Below are positions 1-11,726 of a stretch of 64,000 nucleotides of DNA, in pieces (position 1 is the stretch's first letter; every line of letters begins with the position of its first letter). The DNA lies in assembly GCA_029204225.1 (NCBI GenBank), contig CM055109.1:6607982-6671981 (forward strand), in the 5' to 3' direction. The position numbers were made by a program, and so were the translations under genes. The notes below the pieces were generated by a model. It saw only the letters and a program-made list of their open reading frames with translations, did no database searches and was not told the origin of the DNA. Origin of the DNA: Diphasiastrum complanatum. Its lineage: Eukaryota > Streptophyta > Lycopodiopsida > Lycopodiales > Lycopodiaceae.

Positions 1-555
1 CGAACAGTGCACATATTTTCAACTGTCGGTGAACTCCGCTTGCAAAATTATTGTGTGTACTGTTCAGGAAGCCGGTATAATTCACGTGCTTACACTTGAA
101 GACTTTAGCTGCATCAGTTCGGATTGCCACTCAAAAATGTTTGGAGCTAAGTTTGTTATCTGAGTGTTTTTCATGGGATGGTTCAGATTGAGTGCATAAG
201 GTTTTTCTCCGATTTTGTTCATGGGTACTGTGATCGTGAACACGCTTGGCATTTGCAAGATGTAATGCACGTAAAAGGCTAAGCAAACTCAAAATTTGTG
301 ATTGTCTTAGATTTGAAAGGTAACTTCAAAAAGTCAAATGTCATGATATTTTAAAATTATTGAAGTAAATTAAAACATGGATATATGTACATAAGTGGTT
401 GAAAGGTTCATACCTATTTTATTTGAAAGGTCTTGAAGTCTCTACGTTGGTTCGCTCGTTGGCTCAGCCTTTTAGATGTATCTCATGCAACTAATGAATC
501 AGTCACAAGACAAAGGATAGAATGCAACTATTGAATCAGTCACAAGACAGAGGAT

Positions 556-560
<5 letters not shown>
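1..560 (+). repeat. R1 repeat family, copy A (3' part)
   Basis: The window opens inside a repeat that I call R1. The stretch is close to the reverse complement of about 54,880-55,440 and also resembles 47,335-47,640 and 51,970-52,560. Shared landmarks are the primer-like block around 65-80 (GTTCAGGAAGCCGGTATAA) and the block around 120-135 (CGGATTGCCACTC). It carries no open frame conserved between copies in this part. Function unknown; the class of element is not determined because no termini are visible here. Confidence 0.75.

Positions 561-591
<31 letters not shown>
561..591 (+). repeat. (GA)n microsatellite
   Basis: A perfect GA dinucleotide run of about 31 bases. It marks the point where this copy departs from its relative at 54.86 kb: the next ~730 bases have no counterpart there. 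Confidence 0.95.
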
Positions 592-592
<1 letters not shown>

Positions 593-1324
593 AAACAAAA
601 AAATGGTTGTTGTGAAGGCCTTGGTTGGGTTGATAGTCTCCGTTGGGCTGACTGTGTGTATCAAGATAAGTTAACAATAATAAAGTAACAACCTACTGAT
701 TTTTTCACAGTGTGTTTTGGTGAAACCTTAAAAGGCACAATAGTACACCTGAATTTATTATTCCAAGAATTGATGGAGTAATAAATGTGTAATGTACTAT
801 TATTATTTTTAGACATTCGTAAGTGCACATTACACTTTGTAATTTTAGAATCTGAATGGTCCGGGTGAAAGACCACTTGTAATTGATTGATGTTACCATA
901 AACATCGACTCATAATTAATATCTATGTTACAATTGCTTGGATATACACACATACAATTTTTGTGTTCAAAATGAATTGATTGACGACTTGAACACATAT
1001 ATATGTACCTGTTCACATTGTTCAAGAAAGACAAATGCATCACATTGATATGTCCAAAGCTTGGTGGAGTCAACGGCAAGATAACCACTCTCATTGTTCA
1101 AAATCTGTGAAAAACTTTAATTGGTCAGTTGTAAGTGTAACTTCTCTCACATATTCGGGCTGATGCTAGGCTGTTGTTTACCGTTGTAACTTTACACCAT
1201 TTTACATGAAATATGAAAAAGCTGATTTGCCTAAATCCAATTTCCAAAATGTCATTGATTGTCCCATAATAATCAAGTTGAGAAGAGAGTAGATTGGTGT
1301 CAGCCATGCTTGCTCAACTCTCTT
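592..1324. other. Gene-less AT-rich segment, absent from the 54.9-kb copy
   Basis: No coding region is supported. The segment is inserted, relative to the copy at 54,840-54,880, at the end of the GA run. Its first ~60 bases (a short AAGGCCTTGG..GGGTTGAT motif) resemble 49,130-49,160, so it may be a fragment of the degenerate repeat described at 48.2-49.3 kb. Nothing else recognisable is seen. Confidence 0.5.
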
Positions 1325-1559
1325 GAGTAAGATTTGCTATGACTCCACAGTCATATGTATTTCTAGTTTTATCAATGCGCTTCATACAAAAATGTCATCC
1401 ATGCTTCCTCAATGCATTGTATTTCTTGTATAGCACGAGAAAGAACAATTTAGTGAATTAAAAAAATCTTGATTCATGACATCATCAGCCAAGCTATATC
1501 GACTACATCGATATCAATCAAATACATAAAACTAGTTAAACATGTGAACGATTTATAGA
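1325..1559. repeat. Flank shared with 54,618-54,860 (inverted)
   Basis: Non-coding sequence that matches 54,618-54,860 in reverse orientation, including the TACATATGACTGTGGAGTCA-like block. It links the CACTA fragment to R1 in both copies, which shows that this whole segment was duplicated as one block. Confidence 0.75.
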
Positions 1560-2105
1560 GCTTACATGAAAATCGCACCCCCTCCAAATTCCCGCTGTCT
1601 TTTTGTTACATCCTTGTTCTTTGCTATGACTTGTCTAAGGGCATCATGTAGTCAACCAAGCATCATATCCTTGGGTAGAAGAGCAAGGTCATGCATGTAT
1701 GGTTGTCTTCTATGCCCTCTCTTGAATGTGGCTCGAGTGGTTGTCCTATGAGCTTTGGCCTCTTCATATCTCAAAATCCACTTTTGCAATTTTGCACTAT
1801 TAAAAATGCAAAACTCATTCGCCTTCTCTTTGAAGGATTCAATCATTTTCTTAATCCCTCCTTGAGGTGCCTCCCCAACAACACGTTCACCATCCTTATT
1901 ATCCCAAAGACGAGGAATCAAATGATTGCTATGAGCACGGAACTTTGTGATATAAACCATGGATCCTTGCACTAGCCACTCTTCTACTGTGCTCAGGCCT
2001 TCCTCTTTGTCTTACAAAGCCTTTCAATGTTTTCATAAATTGTTCCAAGGTAAACATCCATCGGCTATGGACAATGCTTGTATTGATAATATCGCTCAAT
2101 GAGAG
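1560..2105 (-). pseudogene. CACTA (En/Spm)-like transposase fragment, copy 1
   Basis: Read on the minus strand this encodes a stretch with WMFTLEQFMKTLKGFVRQ and RPE, then, after a frame change, WLVQGSMVYI..F, an RLWDNKDGERVVGEAP segment and FCIFNSAKLQKWILRYEEA. This order resembles DUF4218 of plant CACTA (Tnp2-type) transposases, where a conserved (F)ERYMKTLKGYVRN..RPEGS block is followed by a Y-rich region and a (Y)VLFN..E..PY segment; that family knowledge is from memory. The piece is only a C-terminal slice, about 180 codons. A 5-base loss just after RPE breaks the frame, and an in-frame TGA follows the MMLG residues before a short tail. No catalytic DDE part is present, so it is non-functional. 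Near-identical to 54,113-54,617 and related to 9,098-9,497. Confidence 0.65.
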
Positions 2106-2664
2106 AATGCCATAATCACAATACTAATAGTCTAGGATTGGCTATGAATAGCCAAATGACGATAGTAGATGAAGTACCTACAACGTCCACCTCGTCTACC
2201 AAATACACAATGAGATGCATTTGATGATGAGAATCAATGTGGAAAATGCTGGATTATTCTACTATCGGGATCGATTCATTTGAGAAATCGATCTTCAATC
2301 TACATCCATTCATTTATTCAGTTCTGTAGTTTTATTCGTGTTTCTACACAATCTGCAAAAATACTTGGGAATCTCTAAACAGATGGCTTCGACAACGACG
2401 ACGAACTATTGAAGAAGTCTACGGATGACAATTACTACTTCCATCTGATATGAAGCTAATGACCAGCCCTAACTTCTTTGCAAGTAGATTTTTGGGAAGC
2501 CTAACTGCATGGATCACAATGCAGTATGGCTAACTGCCAATTGTGACCTATGACCTTATTAGTTGTCCTTATTGGATAAGCTTAAAATGCTTTAGTTAAA
2601 ATAGCTGATCACTAGAGAAGAAAACATGAGACTTCTATTTATACTTAGAAGACTTGCAAAGTTC
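2106..2664. repeat. Duplicated flank between CACTA fragment and LTR
   Basis: Non-coding DNA present in three places: here, at 14,334-14,689 (partly) and at 53,519-54,112, the latter two in reverse orientation. Because this flank lies outside the LTR, the three copies arose by segmental duplication of an already inserted LTR rather than by independent transposition. The part before about 2,310 is missing from the 14-kb copy. Confidence 0.75.
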
Positions 2665-3153
2665 CATTAGTGTTTTTTTTTTAGTATTGCTATTAGCGCT
2701 TGCTTCTTATTAGCAGAAGTGCATCAGACAGAGTTATCAGTTGCTTGGAGATAGTGTAGAGTACTCAGTTGCATCCGCTATTGTTTTTTGCTCTCATCAT
2801 CTAATTTTGTACATGCTACTTATTGAATCAATCCACCTTATTGCATTCAATATTATGTCAGAATGTATGCATGCTTCTCTATAGTTACTAGTAGTTGATA
2901 AATCTCTCATTGTTTAGTTTGATGATGCAATATTCTATACATCACTTCACTTTGTAATTGTTTGGTTATGAAATCACTTTAGTGCTAATAAGTTAGCTGC
3001 TAAAAGATCGAACATGACAATTATCATGATAGCTTTGTTTGATTTATAATAGACATGGTCATACATTAGAAAAAGGATCATTATGTTGCGCTCAATAGGT
3101 CATCTTTCAATTTTTACTTAATTACTATCGAATCCTCTTTCCTTCTTCTAACA
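2665..3153 (+). repeat. Copia-2 LTR (left arm)
   Basis: About 489 bp. It ends in TTCTAACA immediately before a TGGTATCAGAGC primer site. The start is decayed (CATTAG where the 14-kb copy reads TGTTAG), so the intact family termini are TGTTAG...CTAACA. Homologous LTRs lie at 13,787-14,333 and 53,027-53,518 on the other strand, and more distant ones at about 6,600-7,060 and 21,035-21,240. No second LTR of this element is seen downstream. Confidence 0.8.
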
Positions 3154-3165
3154 TGGTATCAGAGC
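3154..3165 (+). other. Primer binding site (initiator Met-tRNA type)
   Basis: TGGTATCAGAGC directly abuts the LTR end. This is the usual site where plant Copia elements prime minus-strand DNA synthesis with the initiator Met tRNA. It fixes the orientation of the relic that follows. Confidence 0.85.
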
Positions 3166-3293
3166 TCTTTTGTTAAAGACTCTTCATAGTATCATAGTCA
3201 TGCCTATTATCAGAGCACATTCACTTGTAATCTTTAAAAATATGGTATCATTTCATTCTTTAGTCATCAATTTTTTGACAGACTAATTTCCAT

Positions 3294-5106
3294 ATGGATA
3301 ATCAAAAGAAAGGAGGTCTCATAACAGACAAGATGAACAGATCCAATTACGATTTGTAGAAATTTAAGATGAAAACCTTGTTAATCACGAACAAGTTGTG
3401 AGATGTTGTCACATGTATCGAGTTGAAGCTTGAAGACAACACGACCAACTCTAAATGGAAATCGAAGGATGGTAAAACTTTTGCACTTATCATTATTAAT
3501 ATATCAAACACTTAGATTGGCCACGTATTTGAAGCGCAATCTTTGAAAGAAGTATGGGACATCTTGAGCGCACTATATGATGTGAGGAACGTGACTTCCA
3601 AGTTGCATCTTAAAAGAAAACTCTTCACTCTCAAGATGTCAAACGATGATTCACTTCAGAATCACATTAACCAATTAAAGAATCTCTTACAATAGATGGC
3701 AGTCGTCAGATCGATCAAGACACAATTATTACATTGCTATCGAGCCTGCCTTCCACGTCATATGAAAACTGGGTGACGATCATATCTACACACCCAGATT
3801 TAACTCTCACTAGAGTTATCACTATGTTGTTGTAGGAAGACAATCGAAGAAATCAAGACACCTCTTCAACTTCATCATCTCGTGCGCTATATGTCAATAA
3901 AGGTTCAAAATAACAAAAGAAACAAAACTCTAAGCAGTTTGCATGGAATCATAAATTGACACAACCAACATAGAGTCATAAGCAATTATCGAATCCACAG
4001 TCGAAGAAGAAGCTATCTTGTAAGTATTTCAAATGCACTAATAATGAGATCCAGGATTGCAGGATATTAAAAACAAAGATCTCCGACAATGAACAAGATC
4101 AACTAGTGAATTCGGTCGCAGTATCGTCTCAATCTCCTACAATCGACATGGAAGAATGAGCGTTTATGGTCAAAGACCAAAGGTGCAAACGGATAATTTT
4201 TGGTTTCTGGATTTTGGAGCTACTCAACATATGACCAATCATTGTTAGTATTTTCACTCCTATACACCTTATTGTACAAAAAAATTCATTCATCTTGGTG
4301 ATGATAGTACACATACTATTGAAGGTTAAGGCACTGTAAGATTGAAGTTCCAACATGATCAATTCAAACTACTATCAAATGTCTTGTATGTACCTAAACT
4401 CTCTACAAACCTATTATCAGAAAGTAAATTACTATTTTAGGTCTTAGGGTAGAGTTTGAGTCTGATCAATCTCAATTTATCGATAGGACAAGTAAGATCC
4501 TTGCACTTGGCAAGATGCATGGATACTTATATAGATTGACTCATTGTTATTTTGACACAAGTCAAGCCTTGAAAACCTCTATTATTGTCAACAAAGTCCA
4601 CCTCCCTATATGTCATAATTGCATCATTAGAATACAGATTAGTATTCCTTTTAGATCAAGTCATAGGCATGCATCAAAAGATGTTCTAGATGTTATTCAT
4701 TCAGATATATGAATGGTCCAATGCAAACTTTGTCGTTGCATGATGCAAAATATTGCATCACCTTCATTGACAAATATTCTAGAAGAACATTTGTTTATTT
4801 TTTTAAGTAGAAATTGGAGGCTTTCAAAATCTTTCAACAATTTAAGGAGTGTGCAAAAATGAAAACTGGTAAGAAAATTAAACAATGAGGTTCCACAACA
4901 GGAGTAAATCTTACCGAATTCAAAGAGTATTGCCTTAACAACAACATTGAGCAACAATTCATTACTCCTATTCGCCTCAGTTGAATGGACTTGTTGAGTG
5001 AAAGAATCGAATCGGCTAAGTGCATGCTTGCTCATGTGACACTTTCGATATTCCTCTGGGTTGAAGTTGTTTCCATTCGAGCTTATATCCAGAATAGATG
5101 CCCAAC
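3294..5106 (+). pseudogene. Copia-2 gag-protease-integrase relic (left arm)
   Basis: From an ATG at 3,294 a decayed Copia polyprotein can be followed in shifting frames. Gag begins MDNQKKGGLITDKMNRSNYD and has several in-frame stops. Near 4,020 there is a zinc-knuckle remnant with one cysteine changed to Phe (CKYF..). Near 4,205 the protease site reads LDFGATQHMT, where family members have DSGA. A GAG-pre-integrase remnant surrounds 4,515-4,600, with about 100 bp missing against the right-arm copy, and fragments of integrase follow to about 5,100. No reverse transcriptase or RNase H is present. It is a dead 5' half of an element. The inverted counterpart is at 11,727-13,646. Confidence 0.8.
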
Positions 5107-6175
5107 TAAAGACATTCAAGGATATGGGTACATCCGAGATATGATTTGATCATGCTTTGCACTTCAAATGCCCATTTGGACTATATTTGTTACTAAAACA
5201 AAAAAATTTAATTTGTAAGAAATTGCCCAATGTAGTGAGCAGAGGGACACATCGGGCGTTGCTATTTCTCAGACCTCACAAGTCCCCCCTAACCAGCTCA
5301 TCGCAAAATAGTCAATTTCCATCAAATACTACATCATATTGAAATATTAAGAAAAAACCAAATCGACAAAGGCAGATTTATTAATTAATGGATGCACCAA
5401 GTTGTTTTCAAATAATATACGTACCTGAGATCCTTCATCATGTCCTTGAGTAGTGGCAAGGTCAATTCCCTTGCCTTTGTAATCGATCTAAGAGGGGCCA
5501 GATGTTAATTCAACAAATGGCACTTTCTCAACTGGTGGAGGTTGTAGTGTCTTCAATTCACAAAGTACCTTTTCTAGAGCCTCCTCAGTACTATTTGTGT
5601 CTTGGCCAACTAGCTTCTGAAATTTAACTGATTGGGTGTGATCAAATGTATCACTATCCAATTGTAGCCATGCGAACGCCGCCGCAAGCATCTTATCCTC
5701 AAGTAAGTCGAGAATGTTTTGCAAATCATTCAAAAAAAAAAAATACTCTTCTTCATTAATGATCACCCGAGCAAGGCATCATATACGCAGCATGGTATCA
5801 TCAGTGTCGTCCACATCCACTAGTCCAGAGGATGTTTATGCACTTGGTGTTATCTGCATGGAAAGATCTGCTCCTTGCTACGAGGTTAGTTCAACCTCAG
5901 CTCCAGGCTCCTCCACCTCAGAAACTTTGATGTTGGGCTCCTCTAATTTGTCAACAATATTTCCTAGAAACTCATTAAGCAAAAAACGACAATTTCACCT
6001 GATAAAAACTTCTTTCCTACATTTTTTAGATTGAAATTAATTTGTTGCTCTCGTGTGATCTCTATGTAGTGGTCCATCCCCAAATGGCTCACAAATCTCT
6101 AAAGCCGGCTGGCAGCAAAAGGCCTATCCTTTCCATATATGTCAAGAAGTTGAATGGAATCCATGTCACTACTGA
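5107..6175. other. 1,069-bp segment present only in the left arm
   Basis: The right arm runs straight across this point (junction at 11,726/11,727), so these 1,069 bp are either inserted here or deleted there. No matching direct repeats flank it and no transposon termini are seen. It holds the minus-strand frame described separately at 5,488-5,766 and a plus-strand stretch around 6,085-6,180 that reads KSLKPAGSKRPILSIYVKKL. The first ~100 bp may still belong to the Copia integrase region. Origin unknown. Confidence 0.6.
5488..5766 (-). pseudogene. Possible captured gene fragment, 92 codons
   Basis: A minus-strand frame of 92 residues beginning MIINEEEYFFFLNDLQNIL and ending VPFVELTSGPS. Composition looks protein-like: a leucine/aspartate-rich start that could form a helix (NDLQNILDLLEDKMLAAAFAWL), then polar residues and a proline cluster (LQPPPVEK). 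I do not recognise the family and cannot show that it is expressed. It lies in the segment absent from the sister arm, so it may be a host exon carried into the retroelement. Equally it may be a chance frame; an A/T homopolymer near the start codon argues for caution. Confidence 0.3.
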
Positions 6176-6600
6176 GCCTAGAATTTTGATTGCATACGGT
6201 AATAAATTCTCTGTCAAATACGAAGAGTGGCGAGGGTATCTATTTGTGTTGTAAACATACTATATATGTGATCTATCTGATCTCAGCAACTGTTATGTTG
6301 GCCATTAGATTTGATAGTTGCATCTTACATGACTCCATAATGAATGCACAAATCAAATACACACTAATAGAAACGTTACAAGAGAGCAAGGAAAATGATG
6401 CACATGAAAATGAGAACTCAAGGTCTTATATAGGGGTCACCTTACCAGAAATGGATTTGAATAAAAAATCATGTCAAGTCAACATCTATTTATATTCATA
6501 TAAAAATTAGCTTGCAATAATTAAATTATATAATATTCATAAAAGTCAATGTCATTTCAAAATCCGTTCTACGCAATTTCATCAATGTTTGCCATTTGTA
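6176..6600. repeat. Distal end of inverted duplication IR-A, left arm
   Basis: Matches 11,306-11,726 in reverse orientation at high identity, for example around the TATATAGGGGTCACCTTACC block near 6,426. Homology stops near 6,600 (left) and 11,306 (right). No coding function is seen. Confidence 0.8.
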
Positions 6601-7060
6601 TTCAAAATTGGAAGATATTTCATTGAGTGATTCAATTAAGGGAAAAAGGAGTATTTCTAAAAACCTGTGCTGAAAAGCAAAAAATATATCAAGTTTCAAG
6701 TACATGGTTGCATCCTCCACTATAATTGTCTTATGCACGCCTTCTATTTTGATACAAGCTGCTTACTCAATTCAATCCTTCAGTCTTATTGCGTTGAACA
6801 TTATGTCATAAAAAATATATGCTTCCCTAATCTACCCTAATCTGAACACGTCTCCTATAGTTTTGTTTGAGCTATGGAACACATTCACTTATCAAAATTA
6901 TATCAGTTTATGTTTGTTTACATAATCAATCTCATAGATTCTGATGAAAGTTTGAATAAAGTAGAATCAAATGTGACATGTGTGGTGATAGTATGGTTCG
7001 AATTTGATAGTAGTAGTCATGCATTGAAGAGAAAGGATCATTCCGCAAAGCCCGATAGTT
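6600..7060 (+). repeat. Diverged LTR fragment related to Copia-2
   Basis: Stretches around 6,610-6,840 match 21,045-21,240, and weaker similarity to the Copia-2 LTR is visible (the ACAAGCTGCTTACTCAATTC block against 2,815-2,835, and AAAGGATCATT near 7,033). I see no primer site after it, so it is a solo or broken LTR. Confidence 0.5.
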
Positions 7061-8497
7061 GCATCTATCGAATGCAAATTTCTCATGCCACATTCTTTCC
7101 TTTCTCCATCAAGGTCTAGCATGTCACCCATGTTCCTCAACACAGCATCCTTCACTTATATTCAACCACCAATGGTGATTTTTTTTTCTCCTTAAATGTT
7201 GACATATAGGCAAGGTACCTAAAAGTGAATTTTTGCTTCCATTTGTCCGTCTCTCACATGTTGGGGGCAATCTCAACATGTATCCAAGTTTTATTAAATG
7301 GTTGAAATATCTAGCCGCACTAGACAAGTTTTGAATCCAAAAAACACCCTATAAGGAGTGCTAACTAGGAGAGAGTTTTGAGAGAGAGAAATACCCAAGG
7401 TTGCTAAAATTTAGTTGTGGGGAACTATAATCATGTTCACATTATCGGGATTTGTGCACATTATTTCATTTTCTTAGTTTTGGGTAGTTCTAAACATCAT
7501 TAAAATGATAGTGATAATGCAATATCTTTCTAGTTGTAACAAAAATTGAATTACACTGTAGCTATAAATGAAAAATGGCACCTATAATGTATTTCCTGGT
7601 TGTCAATGTAACATAAGTAGTATGGTACAAAAATATATAATATGCATTTGCCATTCTTTTATTGTAATTCACTTTTGATTTTTTGAATTCTTTTTCTTTT
7701 TGAATTTATTTATTTTTCGTTTCTTCCTACCCAAAATTGATGGCTAGATATTTTATTTTTTCCAATTGAATTCGTTTGATTAGAATTTGAAAATCAAGCA
7801 AAGAACCAAATACACTTTGTAAATTACTCAATGCACAGATGAGACAATCCAACAAAGCTTGGATCAAGGATTTTAGGCCATCTTCTATCTTTTTTTGTTT
7901 AAAGCTCCCATATTTTTCCCTTTCATCTATAGACATTGCTTTTACGACTACATCGTTGTTGAACTTACACACATTTTATGTATTAAAAAGTAGTCCTTTC
8001 GATTAGTTTTTATTCTAGCATGTTCATTCATCCTAAAAGGCCAAAATAGCATAAGTTAGAACAATCCAATATAATGTAATATGGTTTGTTGACAATACAA
8101 TTCCTACTATTCTTTTATTACCCAAGGCCAAAAATATAGAAACAGAACATAACCTTTATCCCCCGGAGTAAGTTCACATTAGCCACAATGAATAAGAATC
8201 TCAAAGCAAAAATGCTGCAAGGCATCACATAATGTTATCTTGATTTCTTCCCTAGGATTTGCAAATGATGCTTGACTCTTATATGAAATTTCTCTCTCAT
8301 GAAGTAATCCTAAAAGATCGCCTCAAACTAGGCAAAAAATTTTGTGATTTCCCTCTCAGATAGAGAACATGTTTATGAAAAGAGACTGCCACTCTGGCAT
8401 ATGAGTGACTCCTCAAATTTTGCATTCACAGCTTGCCAAATTGAATCCTATTATAATGATCTCATCTCATCTATCACTAAGTGTACAAACCAGCTAA
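7061..8497. other. No gene seen
   Basis: AT-rich sequence with short frames only. No domain, repeat or RNA gene is recognised over these ~1.4 kb. Confidence 0.6.
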
Positions 8498-8700
8498 GAG
8501 GTGAGTTGACAAAATAATGGATCAGTTCTTTTATATATACACTTATTTCATGGCAGCACTCTTTGAAAGATTCTCGACAAACTAATAATATATAATACTA
8601 CTCATATTGAAACTAAAGTCCAATTTGTCATCGATGGGACTAAAAATTAATAATTAACTTAGTAATACACATGACCTGTTGTGGTTCATCAAGAGTAGTG
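8498..8700 (+). repeat. Direct repeat shared with 50,955-51,150
   Basis: Begins GTGAGTTGACAAAATAATGG in both places and continues for about 190 bp with scattered differences, including the ACTAATAATATATAATACTA block. Non-coding. In both locations an R1 copy lies downstream. Confidence 0.75.
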
Positions 8701-8705
8701 ATGGA

Positions 8706-9097
8706 TTCATCGGGCTTGGATAAAGATATATAACTATAGTTGAGTTGTTCCTTAGCAGCAACCACATCAGCACCACTGCCTCCGGTGCTTACTGCAGCCT
8801 GGATGAGTATGTACATAGTCGAGCTGTTTCGAGCCCTACCAGCTCTGATGCTTAATCTTGTGTGTTTGGGTGCTACCTCTCTCTCTTATCTCTCTCTTAT
8901 ATGAGGGAAATCCTATACATGATCGTATGAGAGAGTGCAGATGAGTAGCGCAGTCTCATTTTGGATTCTAACCCTTAAGACCACATCAAGCTGAAATTTC
9001 TGCTAGCTAAAGTGCAACAATCTTAAGAGCTTCACGAACAGTGCACATATTTGTAACTGTTGGTGAACTCTGATTGAAAAATTATTATGTGAACTAT
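8706..9097 (+). repeat. R1 repeat family, copy G (middle part)
   Basis: Matches the middle of R1 copy E (reverse of about 55,420-55,760), including CATCGGGCTTGGATAAAGAT, the serine-rich GCAGCA..CAGCACC block and the TCTCTCTCTTAT..GATCGTATGAGAGAG segment. It is cut off at about 9,097, inside the part that copy A retains, and joins the CACTA fragment directly. Confidence 0.75.
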
Positions 9098-9497
9098 TCA
9101 TCCCTCTCTTGAATGTGGCTCAAGTGGTTGTTCTATGAGCTTTGACTTCTTCATATCTCAAAATCCACTTTTGCAATTTTTCACTATCAAAAATGCAAAA
9201 CTCATTCGCCTTCTCCTTGAAGGAGTCAATCATTTTCTTAATCACTCATTTTCCTTGAGGTGCCTCCCCAACAACACGTTCACCATCCTTATTATCCCAA
9301 AGACAAGGAATCAAATGATCACTATGGGCAAGGAACTCTGTGATATAAACCATGGATCCTTGCACTAGCCACTCTTCTACCGTGCTACCCTCAGGCCTTC
9401 CTCTTTGTCTTACAAAGCCTTTCAATGTTTTCATAAATTGTTCCAAGGAAAACATCCACCGACTATGGATAATGCTTGTATTCATAATATCGCCCAA
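9098..9497 (-). pseudogene. CACTA-like transposase fragment, copy 2
   Basis: The minus strand has an open frame of 83 codons at 9,246-9,497 containing SRWMFSLEQFMKTLKGF, RPEGSTVEEWLVQGSMVYI and LWDNKDGERVVGEAP, then decayed frames to about 9,098 matching FCIFNSAKLQKWIL. It resembles the DUF4218 region of plant CACTA transposases. This copy keeps the 5 bases after RPE that copies 1 and 3 have lost, so it is the least damaged here. It is truncated at both ends and cannot encode a working transposase. Confidence 0.65.
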
Positions 9498-11305
9498 TGA
9501 GAGAATGCCATAATCACAATACTAATAGTCTAGGATTGGCTATGAATAGCCAAATGGCAATAGTAGATGAAGTACCTACAACGTCGGCCATTTTTGAACT
9601 CAAAAAGGACATGCAATTGACTTTCATTATCACCCAGGCAACAATGTATTTCTAGATCTGGAAAAGGTCCAAGGGATGATGATTCGACATTACCAAATAA
9701 AAAGAGATGGCAAGAATGCTTCACGTAGATCTTGTGAATTTTTTTCTTGTGCGTTGATTTTCAATGAATTTTTTCTTTATATGATTTCTTATCGAGTGTC
9801 ACGTTTGCAGATTGTGAAGGCAAAGTCATAATTGCTATCAAGTTGGATGAAGCAAAGATCGTAAAATGTCAAAAGCTTGAATGTGTCATGATCACGTTGA
9901 TGAACCAGACATTGCAACAACATAATGAAAGTGATTTATATCGATTCAATGTGCAATCTGAAAATCACATATGGTGGATAGCCGCGTTTGAAGTTCATAA
10001 GAAGAGTCACACAGTGTTGAGATGGATATTTGGCCGATGAAATATAGCTAAGACAATCCATCGCAAAATGAAGGTGAATCATTAAATGTTGATAGGGAAA
10101 GCTTTACCGTTGAATGTCACCTCGCTGTTGATTTGAAAACCTTAATATGCATGTTTGGTTGTGGTCTTGGAGCAATTGCAAACCACTTTTGTTTATATTG
10201 TATATTTGAAAGTGGGCAAAATAGAGGTATTTTGAATTGCAACTAGCGACTTTCACCAAACAGGCACTGTTTGGGAAAAGCATGGAACCCCATATTACAA
10301 ATTCCTCTTGAAAGAGTCATTTTTTGCACGATGCATGGTGGAATATGAATATTGGATAAATTTTCATATTTGCATTGTTGCTATGCATGGAATATGCAGC
10401 CAAAAGCACGATTAGATATTAGCATTAGAAATCTAAAGATAGTTTTATCAGATATGGTTTGCATGGTGGCCATGTGAGTCTTACCAAGGATGTTGAATTG
10501 AGTGGTATAGCCCAGGACTTGCTAGTGACAATGCCTATGGAAGTTGTGAAAGCTAGACATTTCTTGTCAAATCACACAAAACGAGAAAGTAGACTTCAGT
10601 GGGAATATTGGACAAAAGTATGTGAATGTGCAACAAATATTGGCTCAAATCCTCACATGGCTAATACATGTGCTAAGGTTTGGCAAGCATTTGATGCTTT
10701 CTCATTAACCATGAATATATGAAATGTAAAAGATGATGATTGTGATAAATTACAAACTTTCATTAAATTGATGACTGATGCATGGGGAGAAACACACATC
10801 ACTCACTATATGGTAACTTTATCTCATCTGTATCTCTTGTTTCAAAGTTTATTTAAAATAATTTCACTCAAAATTTTTAATGTCAACAACATATTTTGTA
10901 TGCTCATGGACCTTGGTTTATGAAGGCATACGGATCATTATCTATTTGGAACACACAAGGGATGAAAAAAAGCCACTACAAGGCAAAGGCTGCATATTTC
11001 AAAAACATGGCGGAGGAAAAGGACTTACCAATGCATTGGTTGAGATTTTTCAATGGTTCTATCGAGGAATTTTGAGCAAACAGAGAATTAAAGACACCGA
11101 AAATAAAGGGTTGAGATCGATAATCTCATCCTCCAACTCAACTAGAAGGGCAACTTAGATTTCATCCAATGCAAAACATAAGACATAGAGAATGGTGAAT
11201 ATCTACACTTCGCGCTGGAAAACAATGGATACCTCATCTAGTGACTTCCAATGAAGTGAAAAACAACAATGGCCAACGAACAAACCCTGCACCCCACAAT
11301 CCACA
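9498..11305 (+). other. Unassigned region with weak coding relics
   Basis: No gene can be called. Three plus-strand frames look somewhat protein-like: 9,843-10,040 (65 codons, MDEAKIVKCQKLECVMIT start), 10,459-10,722 (87 codons, containing QDLLVTMPMEVVKARHFL) and an interrupted stretch at about 10,955-11,110 readable as SHYKAKAAYFKNMAEEKDLP. They are in mixed frames and may be pieces of one decayed transposon or host gene. I do not recognise the family. The rest is AT-rich and featureless. Confidence 0.35.
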
Positions 11306-11726
11306 AATGGCAAACATTGATGAAATTGCATAGAACGGATTTTGAAATGACATTGACTTTTATGAATATTATATAATTTAATTATTGCAAGCTAATTTCT
11401 ATATGAATATAAATAGATGTTGATTTGACATGATTTTTTATTCAAATCCATTTATGGTAAGGTGACCCCTATATAAGACCTTGAGTTCTCATTTTCATGT
11501 GCATCATTTTCCTTGCTCTCTTGTAACATTTCTATTAGTGCGTATTTGATTTGTGCATTCATTATGGAGTCATGTAAGATGCAGCTATCAAATCTATTGG
11601 CCAACACAACATTTGCTGAGATCAGATAGATTGCATATATAGTATGTTTACAACACAAATAGATAGCCTTGCCACTCTTCGTATTTGACAGAGAATTTAT
11701 TACCGTATGCAATCAAAATTCTAGGC
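11306..11726. repeat. Distal end of inverted duplication IR-A, right arm
   Basis: Reverse complement of 6,176-6,600. The junction at 11,726/11,727 joins it directly to the Copia-2 relic, without the 1,069 bp seen in the left arm. Confidence 0.8.
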
